Shown here one piece after another: positions 52,277-60,795 of a DNA stretch of 64,000 nucleotides (positions are counted from its first letter, which is position 1; each line of letters starts with the position of its first letter). The stretch comes from Austwickia sp. GTDB lineage: Bacteria > Actinomycetota > Actinomycetes > Actinomycetales > Dermatophilaceae. The stretch covers positions 2,232,001-2,296,000 of the forward strand of contig CP064985.1 in assembly GCA_016699675.1 (NCBI GenBank), read 5' to 3'. Under the pieces are notes generated by a model. It was not told the DNA's origin and did not search any database. It was given only the letters and a program-made list of their open reading frames with translations. Made by a program: the position numbers and the translations under genes.

Positions 52277-53068
52277 TCAGGCCAGGTCGAAGACCACCGG
52301 GGCGTGGTCGCTGGCCCCCTTGCCCTTGCGCTCCTCCCGGTCGATGAAGGCGCCCGTCACCCGCGCGGCCAGGGCGGGGGAACCGAGCGCGAAATCGATC
52401 CGCATGCCCTGCTTCTTGGGGAACCGCAACTGGGTGTAGTCCCAGTACGTGTAGACACCCGGCCCGGGGCAGTGCGGCCGCACGACGTCGGCGTACCCCG
52501 CCTCGACCACCCCCGCAAACGCCGCCCGCTCCGGCTCGCTGGTGTGCGTCTTGCCGGCGAAGAACGCGGGATCCCAGACATCGTCGTCCTGCGGCGCGAC
52601 GTTCCAGTCGCCCATGAGGACCACCTGCGCGGCGGGGTCCTCGGCGAGCCACCCCCGCCCGGCGGCCGCGAGATGGGCGAGCCAGTCGAGCTTGTAGTGG
52701 TAGTGCGGGTCGCCGAGGGCCCGCCCGTTGGGGATGTAGAGGGACCAGACCCGTACGCCGTCGCAGGTCGCGCCCAGCGCCCGAGCCTCCGCCGCGACCT
52801 CCGGCTCGCCCCATTCGGGCATCCCGGGGATGCCCAGCGTGGCGTCGGCCAGGCCGACCCGGGAGGCGATCGCCACGCCGTTCCACTGGTTGAGGCCGTG
52901 GTACGCGACCTCATAACCCGCCTGCTGGAACGGCATCTCCGGGAACTGGCTGTCCTTGCACTTGGTCTCCTGCAGCGCCAGGACGTCGATCTCGTGGCGC
53001 TCGAGAAGAGCCACCGCGCGGTCCACGCGGCTGCGGATGGAGTTGCAGTTCCAGGTAGCGATGCGCAC
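52277..53068 (-). CDS. xth: Exodeoxyribonuclease III
   Basis: A 263-residue AP endonuclease/3'-5' exonuclease of the ExoIII family. MRIATWNCNSIRSRVDR, LALQETKC (metal-binding Glu), SLYIPNGRALGDPHYHYKLDW, VLMGDWNVAPQDDDVWDP (catalytic Asp/Asn) and KGKGASDHAPVVFDL (Asp-His pair) are all present. It repairs abasic sites and 3' blocked ends. Separate from the riboswitch operon, with its own divergent promoter region shared with the SDR gene. Confidence 0.96.
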   Translation of the reverse strand: MRIATWNCNSIRSRVDRAVALLERHEIDVLALQETKCKDSQFPEMPFQQAGYEVAYHGLNQWNGVAIASRVGLADATLGIPGMPEWGEPEVAAEARALGATCDGVRVWSLYIPNGRALGDPHYHYKLDWLAHLAAAGRGWLAEDPAAQVVLMGDWNVAPQDDDVWDPAFFAGKTHTSEPERAAFAGVVEAGYADVVRPHCPGPGVYTYWDYTQLRFPKKQGMRIDFALGSPALAARVTGAFIDREERKGKGASDHAPVVFDLA

Positions 53069-53257
53069 GCGCCGAGCCTAGTGCGGGCGTCCGACAGCGC
53101 TCCGCCGGCTCGGATCGTCCGGCTCGGATCGTCGTCGTGGGGTGGCTTCGGGGTCCCGGCGCCCTCCGCTTCTGCCGACCGGCAGCCGTCGCCCCCGCTG
53201 GTCCGGGGCGTCGGAACGGGCGGGCGGTCTAGACAACCCCCCGGTAACCTGGCCGGT

Positions 53258-54052
53258 ATGACCACCGCCCTCATCACCGGCGCCACCGCCGGCATCGGTC
53301 GCTCGTTCGCCGAGGAACTCGCCCGTACCGGCCACGACCTGGTCCTCGTCGCCCGGGACGCGGCGCGGCTGGAGTCGACGGCGGCCGAGCTCGGCACGAC
53401 GTACGGCGTGAGCTGCGAGGTTCTTGCTGCCGACCTGTCCGACCGTTCCCAGCTGCAGACCGTCGCGGACCGGCTGGCGCAGGACGGCGAGCGCGCCATC
53501 GACATGCTGGTCAACAACGCCGGGTTCGGGCTCAAGACGACGTTCCTGCAGTCCGAGATCGCCGACGAGGAGCGCCAGCTCGCCGTCCTGTGCCAGGCCG
53601 TGCTGGTCCTCAGCCACGCCGCCGGGCGCGCCATGGTCGCGCGCGGCCACGGGCACATCCTCAACGTGAGCAGCGTGGCGTCGTTCGTGACGATGGGGAC
53701 CTACTCGGCGTGCAAGGCGTGGGTCACGACGTTCACCCAAGCGCTGGCCAACGACCTGACCGGCACCGGCGTGGGCGCCACCGCGTTGTGCCCCGGCTAC
53801 ACGCGCACCGAGTTCCACCAGCGGATGGGCGCCTCGATGAAGTCCATCCCCGGCGCGCTGTGGCTAGACGCCGACGCGCTGGTCCGCACGGCCCTGGCCG
53901 ACGCCGCGGCCGGGAAGGTGCTGAGCACCCCCGGCCTCGTCTACAAGGCCGCCGAGCTAGCGACCGGGGTGCTGCCGCGCGGCGCCGTACGGCGTCTTTC
54001 CGGCCTCCTCGCCGGCGAGAAGGGCCGATTGGCGGAACGCAACGGCCGCTGA
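53258..54052 (+). CDS. Short-chain dehydrogenase/reductase
   Basis: A 264-residue SDR starting at ATG 53258. The cofactor motif is ITGATAGIGRSFAEELA, with an NNAGFG segment, catalytic Ser in NVSSVASFV and the YxxxK pair in YSACKAW. The C-terminal half (GAVRRLSGLLAGEKGR) is like oxidoreductases acting on ketoacyl or steroid-type substrates, but the substrate is unknown. Followed by the second mirror-symmetric repeat array. Confidence 0.92.
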   Translation: MTTALITGATAGIGRSFAEELARTGHDLVLVARDAARLESTAAELGTTYGVSCEVLAADLSDRSQLQTVADRLAQDGERAIDMLVNNAGFGLKTTFLQSEIADEERQLAVLCQAVLVLSHAAGRAMVARGHGHILNVSSVASFVTMGTYSACKAWVTTFTQALANDLTGTGVGATALCPGYTRTEFHQRMGASMKSIPGALWLDADALVRTALADAAAGKVLSTPGLVYKAAELATGVLPRGAVRRLSGLLAGEKGRLAERNGR

Positions 54053-54142
54053 CGTTCTCACCCCCACCCCCCCTCGACTGGCGCTCTGTTTCTGGTGCGC
54101 GCCGCCTCGGGTAGGCCCCGTTCTTTGATTGCGCATCACCGG

Positions 54143-54337
54143 GACTGCCGCCCTCTTTTTGCGACTGCCGCCCCCGTTGAGCGACTTCCGCCCTGATTTT
54201 GCGACTGGCGCCAGGCTTCAAGAGGGGCGCCAGTGAGGGTAATGGGGCGGCAGTCGCAAGAAGAGGGCGGCAGTCGGGGCACCCGGGCGCCAGTGGGCGC
54301 GAAGTGGGGCGGGAGTCGGGGCCAGAGGGCGGCAGTA
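54143..54337. repeat. Mirror-symmetric array of 20-bp-period units (copy 2)
   Basis: Four left-hand units begin at 54143, 54163, 54183 and 54203 (exact 20-bp period), with a degenerate extra one at 54076. Six right-hand units end at 54235, 54255, 54275, 54295, 54317 and 54337 (20 bp with one 22-bp step). The core, from the last left unit to the first right unit, is the same length as in copy 1. It shares GGCGCC...GCTT, CAAGAGGGGCGCCAGT-type sequence and a following GGGTAAT. It occupies nearly the whole interval up to the pyrE start. Confidence 0.85.
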
Positions 54338-54347
54338 GGCTGAGGAT

Positions 54348-54914
54348 GTGACCCTCGCCGAGCCCGCCCTGTCAGCCAAGAACCAGCTCCTCGACCTCGT
54401 CAAGGCCAAGGCCATCGTGCACGGACGGGTGACGTTGTCCTCCGGCAAGGAGGCCGACTACTACGTCGACCTGCGCCGGATCACGCTCGACGGCGAGGCA
54501 TCCCCGCTGGTCGGTGAGGTGATGCTGGACCTGACGGAGGACCTTCAGTACGACGCCGTCGGTGGCCTCACGATGGGCGCCGACCCGGTGGCGACCGCCA
54601 TGCTGCACGCCGCCGCACGACGGGGCCAGCGGCTCGATGCGTTCGTCGTGCGCAAGGCCGAGAAGGCCCACGGACTGCAGCAACGCATCGAAGGCCCGGC
54701 GGTCTCCGGCCGCCGCGTGCTGGTCGTCGAGGACACCTCCACGACGGGCGGTTCGCCCCTCGCGGCCGTCGAGGCCTGCCGGGAGGCGGGCGCCGAGGTC
54801 GTCGCCGTCGCCGTCATCGCCGACCGCAGTTCCGGTGCGGCCGAGCGCATTCAGAGCGAGAGCGGCCTGCCGTACCGGTTCGCCTACGGCCTGTCCGACC
54901 TCGGCCTGGCCTGA
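54348..54914 (+). CDS. pyrE: Orotate phosphoribosyltransferase
   Basis: A 188-residue PRTase of de novo pyrimidine synthesis that makes OMP from orotate and PRPP. The PRPP-binding motif is VLVVEDTSTTGGSPLAA, and the substrate region includes GRVTLSSGKEADYYVDLRR and GADPVATAMLHAA. Starts at GTG 54348, only 11 bases after the repeat array, so the array lies in its promoter/leader. Normal length. Confidence 0.95.
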   Translation: MTLAEPALSAKNQLLDLVKAKAIVHGRVTLSSGKEADYYVDLRRITLDGEASPLVGEVMLDLTEDLQYDAVGGLTMGADPVATAMLHAAARRGQRLDAFVVRKAEKAHGLQQRIEGPAVSGRRVLVVEDTSTTGGSPLAAVEACREAGAEVVAVAVIADRSSGAAERIQSESGLPYRFAYGLSDLGLA

Positions 54915-54959
54915 CCTCACAGGGGTCTCAGTCCCTCGCGGCTCACGCCGACAGGCCAA

Positions 54960-55652
54960 CTACAGCGGCGCCTCGGTCGGCCGCAGGTAACCGTCCACCA
55001 GGCGGCGGAGTTCCCGATCCACGACGTCCTCACCGAGTTCGCGTTCCGCGATGCTGGCCGCGACCGCGAACGGCGTGAGCGCCTGCAGCAGAAAGGTTCC
55101 CACCACCCTGGCGTCGGCGGGGCGGATCGACCCGTCCGCCATCCCCCGCGCCAGTTCGGGCCCGGCCGCCGCGAGCAGCGCGCGCTGACTCGAGCCGAGA
55201 TGATCGGTGAGGTACGGCTCCAGAAGTCCAGGGTTCCCGCGGACGATGGCCCCGACGAATTCGGAGCCGGCGACCCCGCGCACCAGGCGGACCGCCAGCT
55301 CCACCAGGCGGGCGCGACCGGTCCCCTCCGGCAGGCCGCAGCGCGCCGCGGAGATCACCGACTCAGCCTCGACCGTCACCGCGGAGAGGATGAGGCGCTT
55401 CACGTCGCCGCCGCGCCGGTACAGCGTGATCCGCGCCAGCCCAGCCCGGCGCGCCACGGACGTCGCCGAGACCTTGTCGATCCCGGCTTCGATGACCTCG
55501 GCGCGGACGGCCGCGAGCAGGCGCTCGCGGGACCGATCGACGTCGCTCGAGGTGACTCCGGGCTCCTCCAGGGGCCCGTCGGTCGACGGCGCGTCAGATC
55601 GTCGTGGGGCCAGCTCGTCCGGCCTCACCAGTTCCGTTGGCCCGTGCGGCAT
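54960..55652 (-). CDS. TetR-family regulator
   Basis: A 230-residue regulator. A 40-residue disordered N-terminus precedes the HTH (VIEAGIDKVSATSVARRAGLARITLYRRGG). The rest is a helical ligand domain with no recognised subfamily. The start may be a later in-frame codon because the extension is unusual. No target is evident; the neighbouring diacylglycerol-kinase remnant is divergent. Confidence 0.85.
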   Translation of the reverse strand: MPHGPTELVRPDELAPRRSDAPSTDGPLEEPGVTSSDVDRSRERLLAAVRAEVIEAGIDKVSATSVARRAGLARITLYRRGGDVKRLILSAVTVEAESVISAARCGLPEGTGRARLVELAVRLVRGVAGSEFVGAIVRGNPGLLEPYLTDHLGSSQRALLAAAGPELARGMADGSIRPADARVVGTFLLQALTPFAVAASIAERELGEDVVDRELRRLVDGYLRPTEAPL

Positions 55653-55739
55653 TACGCCATCGTTCCATGGTTGTTGGGGGTGCGGGTCGCCCGTGTGCCA
55701 TGGTGTGATTCAGGCTTTTTCGCGCGCTGTGCGCCGAGG

Positions 55740-56224
55740 CGGCGGACGGAGGCACGACATGGGCAGGAGCGGGCCTGGTGCGCATCGGCTACTCCGCGCG
55801 GACCTCCCACGCCAGGCTGGCCTCCAGCGTGCCGGGCCCGTGGGCCTACCACGTCGCGGCCGTCCGCACGCTGCGCTCGTGCCCGGTGCAGGCCTACGTC
55901 CTGGAGGTCGACGGCGAGCGGCGGCCGTGGTCCGGGCTGGAGCTGGCGGTGGGGCAGTCCGGCTGGCCGGCGGGGGGTTGCACGTCTGCCCCGCCGCAGC
56001 CCTGGACGACGGGCTGCTCGACGTGACCTGCATCGCGGGCCGCAAGCGGGCGTTCCCGGCCGTGTTGGCCGGGATGTTCCGCGGCGACCACGTACGGCGT
56101 CGCGAGGTGAGCACATTCCTGGCCGCGACGCTGACCGTGCGCGACGCCGGGGAGGTCTGGTCCGACGGCGACCTGGTCGGCGAGCTGCCGGCAACGATCA
56201 CGACACGGCCGTGCGCGGCGACTG
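55740..56224 (+). pseudogene. Diacylglycerol/lipid kinase remnant
   Basis: Two frames together resemble the C-terminal domain of YegS/DgkB-type lipid kinases. VRIGYSARTSHARLASSVPGPWAYHVAAVRTLR through VLEVDGERRPW is in one frame. GGGLHVCPAAALDDGLLDVTCIAG through EVWSDGDLVGELPATI is in the next. They meet at a six-G run near 55972-55977, where one extra G would join them. The N-terminal half with the GGDGT nucleotide site is absent, so this is a truncated relic even if the frameshift is artefactual. Bases 55653-55740 hold no gene. Confidence 0.72.
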
Positions 56225-56236
56225 TTCGCCGCCCGA

Positions 56237-56299
56237 TGACCGTTCGTGACCTGCCCTTTTGGTGCCATGGCACCCTTTGGGCAGGTCGATGAGCGGTCA
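56237..56299. repeat. Dispersed palindrome with GGTGCCATGGCACC centre (copy 2)
   Basis: TGACCGTTCGTGACCTGCCC (56237-56256) faces an imperfect complement (56279-56299) around GGTGCCATGGCACC (56261-56274). It matches the element at 22657-22716 in arms and centre. It again lies between convergent frames and includes the dedA stop codon. Confidence 0.8.
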
Positions 56300-56980
56300 G
56301 TTCTCGCGGCGGGTCTGGATCGAGTCGTCCACGGCGTCGTGCAACTCGCCGGCCAAGGCGCGGGCGCGGCGGCGGTGCATCAGGAACTCGAACACCATTG
56401 GCAGCACCGAGACGAAGACGATGAGCAGGATCGCCGCCTCGAGGTGATCGTGGATGAAGGCGATGTTGCCGAGGAAATAGCCCAGCAGGGTGATGCCGAC
56501 CGCCCACAGCACGGCGCCGACGAAGCTCCAGGTGAAGAACCGACGCCGATCCATCCGTCCGACGCCCGCCACGACGGTGATGAACGTGCGCACGATCGGC
56601 ACGAATCGGCCGATGACCAGCGCCTTGTTTCCGTGCGTGTCGAAGAAGGCGATCGTCTGGTCGAAGTACTTCTTCTTCAGAATTCGGCCGTCTCGCTGGT
56701 AGAGGGGTTCCCCGATGAACCGGCCGATCTCGTAGCCCACGACATTGCCCAGGAATGCGGCGGCGGACAGGATCACGCAGGCCAGCACGATGGGCATGTC
56801 GACATCGCCGCGCTTGATGAACAGGCCCACACTGAACAGCAGCGAATCGCCGGGCAGGATCGGGAAGAGCAAGCCACACTCGATGAAAACGATGGCCACG
56901 CTCACCCAGAAAAACTGGGTGCCGAACTGGCTGAGCAGATATTGAGGGTCCATCCAGTCGGGACCGAGCGCAGGCATCAC
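56297..56980 (-). CDS. DedA-family membrane protein
   Basis: A 227-residue DedA/VTT-fold protein with about five hydrophobic segments. Signatures are FIECGLLFPILPGDSLLFSVG, FLGNVVGYEIGRFIG and VIGRFVPIVRTFITVVAGVGRM (the conserved F/GRxxPxxR region). Family members are undecaprenyl-phosphate or phospholipid scramblase/transport proteins. The stop codon lies in the palindromic repeat. Confidence 0.94.
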   Translation of the reverse strand: MMPALGPDWMDPQYLLSQFGTQFFWVSVAIVFIECGLLFPILPGDSLLFSVGLFIKRGDVDMPIVLACVILSAAAFLGNVVGYEIGRFIGEPLYQRDGRILKKKYFDQTIAFFDTHGNKALVIGRFVPIVRTFITVVAGVGRMDRRRFFTWSFVGAVLWAVGITLLGYFLGNIAFIHDHLEAAILLIVFVSVLPMVFEFLMHRRRARALAGELHDAVDDSIQTRREN

Positions 56981-57022
56981 GCATACGAGGCTACCGGGGC
57001 GACCCTGGGAGTTCCCTGAGGG

Positions 57023-57478
57023 CTAGCCGTCCGCCGCGTCGTTGCCGGCGGGTCGCCCGGGCCACGGACGGAGGAACCAGCCGTCGTCGCCGCACTCCAG
57101 CACCGTGGGTCCGGTGCCGGCCGCGCCGCCCGCCGTGGGGGCCAACCGCGACACGACGGCGGGGAACCAGGCGGCCGGCACCAGAGCGAGGACGTGCTCG
57201 CCGCGGTGGACGTCCGCGATCGTCTCCACGGCGACGCGCGCCGCCGCCGGGTCGCTCGTGGCGAGGTCGGCGACCACCCGGTGCGTCGCGCCGATCCGAC
57301 CCGCGAGGGTCGCGGCCCACTGCCCGGCTCGAGGGTCGTCGTCGGCGTAGACCGTCGCGACGCGCAGGTCTGCGACGGCCCCCACGAGCTCCTCGGCGCG
57401 GTCGTCCGGGGCTCCGTCGGCGGGCACGACGCTGTCCGGGACCATCAGCATCGTCGCTGGGCAGTGCAGGCTCACCAC
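57023..57478 (-). CDS. Uncharacterised protein, distant histidine-phosphatase-like
   Basis: A 151-residue protein from GTG 57478 (MVSLHCPATMLMVPD). The order of segments (VATVYADDDPRAGQWAATLAGRIG, later VETIADVHRGEHVLALVPAAWF) recalls phosphoglycerate-mutase-like proteins. However, the N-terminal RHG and the later catalytic His are absent, replaced by LMVPDS and LVPAAW. It may be a catalytically dead relative or an unrelated alpha/beta protein. Divergent from the TrmH-type methyltransferase. Confidence 0.45.
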   Translation of the reverse strand: MVSLHCPATMLMVPDSVVPADGAPDDRAEELVGAVADLRVATVYADDDPRAGQWAATLAGRIGATHRVVADLATSDPAAARVAVETIADVHRGEHVLALVPAAWFPAVVSRLAPTAGGAAGTGPTVLECGDDGWFLRPWPGRPAGNDAADG

Positions 57479-57559
57479 CTCACTGTGGCACGAGCACCCG
57501 GTCCTGGCGCGCGCGAGGGGGCCCTCCGGCGTCTCGGCTCGGCTGCCTAGACTCGCGCC

Positions 57560-58231
57560 GTGGGCAGCAGCGGGGCGACGTCGAAGGGCGCGCGGGATGA
57601 GGAGCGCACCGTCGGGGTCGGACCGTGGCCGGGGGGAGAGGCCGAGTGGCCGCGTGATCCGGGCGGCGCGCTGCTCCCGGCGTACGACCCGGAGCTCCTC
57701 ACCCATGGTGACGCGCGCAACGTGGCGGACCGCTACCGGTACTGGCGCCACGACGCGATCGTCGCCGACCTCGACACGCACCGGCACGACCTGCATGTCG
57801 CCGTCGAGAACTGGGAACACGACTTCAACATCGGGTCCATCATCCGCACCGCCAACGCCTTCAATGTGGCGGCCTTCCACATCGTCGGGCGGCGTCGCTG
57901 GAACCGGCGCGGTGCCATGGTCACCGACCGCTACCAGCACGAACGCCACCACGCCTCGGTCGCCGACCTGCTCGGCTGGGCGCGGGCGGAGGGGCTGGCC
58001 GTCCTCGCGATCGACAACGTGGCGGGCAGCGTGCCGATCGAGACGTACGCCGTGCCGCGCCGCGCGGTGATGGTCTTCGGCCAGGAAGGGCCCGGGCTGT
58101 CGGCGGAGGCCTTGGCCGGTGCGGACACGGTCCTGCACATCACTCAGTACGGCTCGACGCGCTCGATCAATGCGGGGGCCGCCGCGGCGATCGCGATGCA
58201 CGCCTGGATGCGCGCCCACGCCGGCCCATGA
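57560..58231 (+). CDS. TrmH/SpoU-family RNA 2'-O-methyltransferase
   Basis: A 223-residue SPOUT methyltransferase starting at GTG 57560. The three family motifs are visible: FNIGSIIRTANAFNV, VMVFGQEGPGLSAEAL and GSTRSINAGAAAAIAMHAW. They form the SAM-binding trefoil knot. The target (tRNA or rRNA) is not assignable. The N-terminal 45 residues are an unconserved extension, so a later start is possible. A downstream MGMT-like gene begins 25 bases after the stop and may be co-transcribed. Confidence 0.92.
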   Translation: MGSSGATSKGARDEERTVGVGPWPGGEAEWPRDPGGALLPAYDPELLTHGDARNVADRYRYWRHDAIVADLDTHRHDLHVAVENWEHDFNIGSIIRTANAFNVAAFHIVGRRRWNRRGAMVTDRYQHERHHASVADLLGWARAEGLAVLAIDNVAGSVPIETYAVPRRAVMVFGQEGPGLSAEALAGADTVLHITQYGSTRSINAGAAAAIAMHAWMRAHAGP

Positions 58232-58256
58232 TCGCGGTTCCGACGGAGGACGGGTG

Positions 58257-58622
58257 ATGGACGACCTGATGGTCGAGCACGTGCTGCGGGCCGTCGAGGC
58301 GGTGCCGCCGGGGCGAGTGACCTCGTACGGAGCGATCGCCGCCCTCATGGGAGGCACCGCGCGCCAGGTCGGCTCGGTCCTGCGCCACTACGGTTCGAAC
58401 GTGGCCTGGTGGCGGGTCGTCAACGCCGCCGGGGACGTGCCGGCGCACCTGCAAGCCGCGGTCCGGGAGCATTGGGCCGCGGAAGGGATCGCCTGGAAGC
58501 CGAACCGGCGGGGCTGCTCGATCGCCGTCTACGGCGTCGACCTGCCGGAGTGGGAGACGGCGTACGCCGAGGCAGCGGGCGATCTGCCGCCGTACCGGCG
58601 CGGCCAGCCACCACAGCCATGA
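58257..58622 (+). CDS. Alkyltransferase-like (ATL/MGMT-family) protein
   Basis: A 121-residue protein with the DNA-binding domain of O6-alkylguanine alkyltransferases: VEAVPPGRVTSYGAIAALMGG and ARQVGSVLRHYGSN. At the active-site position the usual PCHRV is WWRVVNAAG, so the acceptor Cys is missing as in ATL proteins, which flag alkylated bases for nucleotide excision repair. ATG 58257 follows a GGAGGA site. Function inferred from family. Confidence 0.88.
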   Translation: MDDLMVEHVLRAVEAVPPGRVTSYGAIAALMGGTARQVGSVLRHYGSNVAWWRVVNAAGDVPAHLQAAVREHWAAEGIAWKPNRRGCSIAVYGVDLPEWETAYAEAAGDLPPYRRGQPPQP

Positions 58623-58722
58623 CGTCCGTAGCGGCTGACGTCGAACCGCCTCGCGGTCCTGACGGTGACAGCTCGGTCTGGCACGATGACTGCTCCCAAC
58701 CCGCTTCAGGCCAGGAGGCGTC

Positions 58723-59130
58723 ATGCCGCAGCAACTCAACCCCTAACTCACCTTCGCCGGCAATGCCGCCGAGGCGATGGCGTTCTACGCGGCCGCGCTC
58801 GGCGGCACGGTGCGCTCGATGTCCTTCCGCGAGTCCGGGATGGACCTCGACGGGGTCATGCACGCCGCCCTGGAGACGCCGCAGGGCTTTCACCTGTACG
58901 CGAGCGACACCGCCCCGGGCATGAGCCCCGACCTGGTCGTCGGGAACAACCTGCAGATCAGCATGTCCGGGGATGACGAGGCCGCGCTGCGCGGCTACTG
59001 GGACGCGCTCGGCGAGGGCGGCCAGGTCGTGATGCCGCTGGAGCGCCAGATGTGGGGCGACGTCTACGGGCTGCTGATCGACAAGTTCGGCATCGCCTGG
59101 CACGTCAACATCGCCACGTCGGCCGCCTGA
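58723..59130 (+). pseudogene. VOC/PhnB-like protein with premature stop codon
   Basis: From ATG 58723 the frame reads MPQQLNP, then TAA (58744-58746), then LTFAGNAAEAMAFYAAALGG and a full PhnB-like glyoxalase domain to 59130. Relatives have NPYL at this place, so a single TAC to TAA change explains the stop. AGGAGG precedes the first ATG, which marks the original start. Translation could restart at ATG 58777 but would lose the first beta strand. Metal and substrate are unknown. Confidence 0.82.
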
Positions 59131-59307
59131 CCGAGGCGCCGCGGTCCCGACCGGAGATCGCCGCCGTCGACATCCGCGCGCTCCCTGTCGATCGCGGGCG
59201 AGGTCACCCGTCATGGGGGTGAGGCCGCCCACATCGAGGCGCGGCCCGGACGGCTATCGAAAGGATGGGACCATGCGCACGCACATCGGCATCCAGGAGG
59301 ACCGAGC

Positions 59308-59676
59308 ATGAGGTACCTGGTGTTGCTGCCCGCGCCCGAGGCGCAGTGGGCCGAGCTTCCACCCGAGACGCACGAGCGCGGCATGGCAGCGAACCAACGG
59401 TTCAACGCGGAGTTGCGCGACGGGGGACACAGGGTGGTGGTGGCCGCCCCCCTGCGGCCCAGCGCGGAGGCCGTCTCCATGCGCCCGGACGGGAACGGGG
59501 GGACGCTGGTCACCGACGGCCCGTTCACCGAATCGGTCGAGCAGATCGTGGGTTTCTACCTCATCGAGTCGGAGGACGAGGCCGGGCTGCGCCGGTGTTG
59601 CGAGCAGCTGGCCAGCACCGGGGACCTCATCGAGCTGCGCCGGCTGGCAGGTGGCACGGACGCGTCCGACGACTGA
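59308..59676 (+). CDS. YCII-related (DGPF) protein
   Basis: A 122-residue protein of the YCII-related/DGPF family: MRYLVLLPAPEAQ at the start, then TLVTDGPFTESVEQIVGFYLIE and a final helix with ELRR. Members are usually encoded beside ECF sigma factors of the type found 170 bases downstream, and their role is unknown. Length is normal and the ATG follows AGGA. Confidence 0.88.
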   Translation: MRYLVLLPAPEAQWAELPPETHERGMAANQRFNAELRDGGHRVVVAAPLRPSAEAVSMRPDGNGGTLVTDGPFTESVEQIVGFYLIESEDEAGLRRCCEQLASTGDLIELRRLAGGTDASDD

Positions 59677-59842
59677 CGACGCCGGCGCCTGTCCGCGGCA
59701 TCGGGCGCGGTGGCATCTGACGCCGGCGGCTTCTGACGGCGGCAGCTGACACCGGCGGCACCTGACCGTCGCGGCGCCGCGCCCCTTCGGAACCCCCGAC
59801 GCCGCGGTACCCCAACGCCGTGGCACCCGGCAGCATGGCCTC

Positions 59843-60627
59843 GTGACGGCGGTACTGGAACAGGTGGTGCGCCACGACTGGGGCCGGCTTGTGGCCCTGC
59901 TCCTGGCGCGTTACCGGCGTCTCGACCTGGTCGAGGACGCGCTGGCCGACGCGACCGAGGCGGCGACGCTGCGCTGGCCCGTCGACGGCGTCCCCGACAA
60001 CCCCGCCGGGTGGCTCGTCACGGTCGCCGGTCGACGGATCCTGGACCGGCTGCGGTCGGAGACGGCCCGCCAACGGCGAACCCCGCTGGTGATCGCCGAG
60101 GCCCAACGGCGCGCGGAAGCCGCGACCGTGCGCGCCGACCCCGGGGACCTCGTGGCTGACGACGTCCTGCGCCTCGCGCTCATGTGCGCCCATCCGGCGC
60201 TGGCCCCGGAGGCCGCCGCTGCCCTGACCCTGCGGCTCGTGCTCGGGATCAGCACGGCCGACATCGCTCGGCTGTTCCTGGTGAGCGAGACGACGATGGC
60301 GGCGCGGCTCACCCGCGCCAAGAAGACGATCGTCGCGGCCGGCATCCCCTTCGCCATCCCCGGGCTCGACGCGCTGCCCGACCGGCTGGATACGCTCGCC
60401 CAGACGGCGTACCTCGCCTTCACCGCCGGCTATGCCCCCAGCAGCGGCCCCGACCCCGTGCGGCTGGACCTCGCCGGCGAGGCGATCCGCCTGGTGCGCG
60501 TGCTGCTGGCGGCCCCCGGGAACCGGTGCTCGTCGCGCTTCTCGCCCTGGAGCTGTTCCAGCACTCCCGCCGGCACGCCAAACGTGCGCACCTGACCCGG
60601 CGCCGCGCCGTCCTGCCACCCGACTGA
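59843..60627 (+). pseudogene. ECF-type sigma factor with SnoaL/DUF6596-like region, frameshifted and short
   Basis: From GTG 59843 the frame has sigma region 2 (LLARYRRLDLVEDALADATEAATLRWPVDG ... NPAGWLVTVAGRRILDRLRSE). Region 4 follows (LVLGISTADIARLFLVSETTMAARLTRAKKTI) and then the start of the DUF6596-type domain (LTAGYAPSSGPDPVRLDLAGEAIRLVRVL). After LLAAPG the proper continuation, EPVLVALLALELFQHSRRHA, is in another frame; one missing base next to CCCCCGGG explains this. That frame stops at 60627, far short of the usual roughly 400 residues. Probably inactive. Confidence 0.78.
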
Positions 60628-60795
60628 GGCGACCGGGTCACGGCCAGGGCAGACCGGGGAATCCCGGCCGTTCGGACCCCTCGACGCGGCCGCGTCTCCC
60701 ACTAGGCTGGCCGAAGCACCGGTCGGCACGCTGGGCGCATGCCGGCGCGCGTCGGCCGGGGTGAGCAGAGGTCCGTTCGACGAGGAGGAACCACC

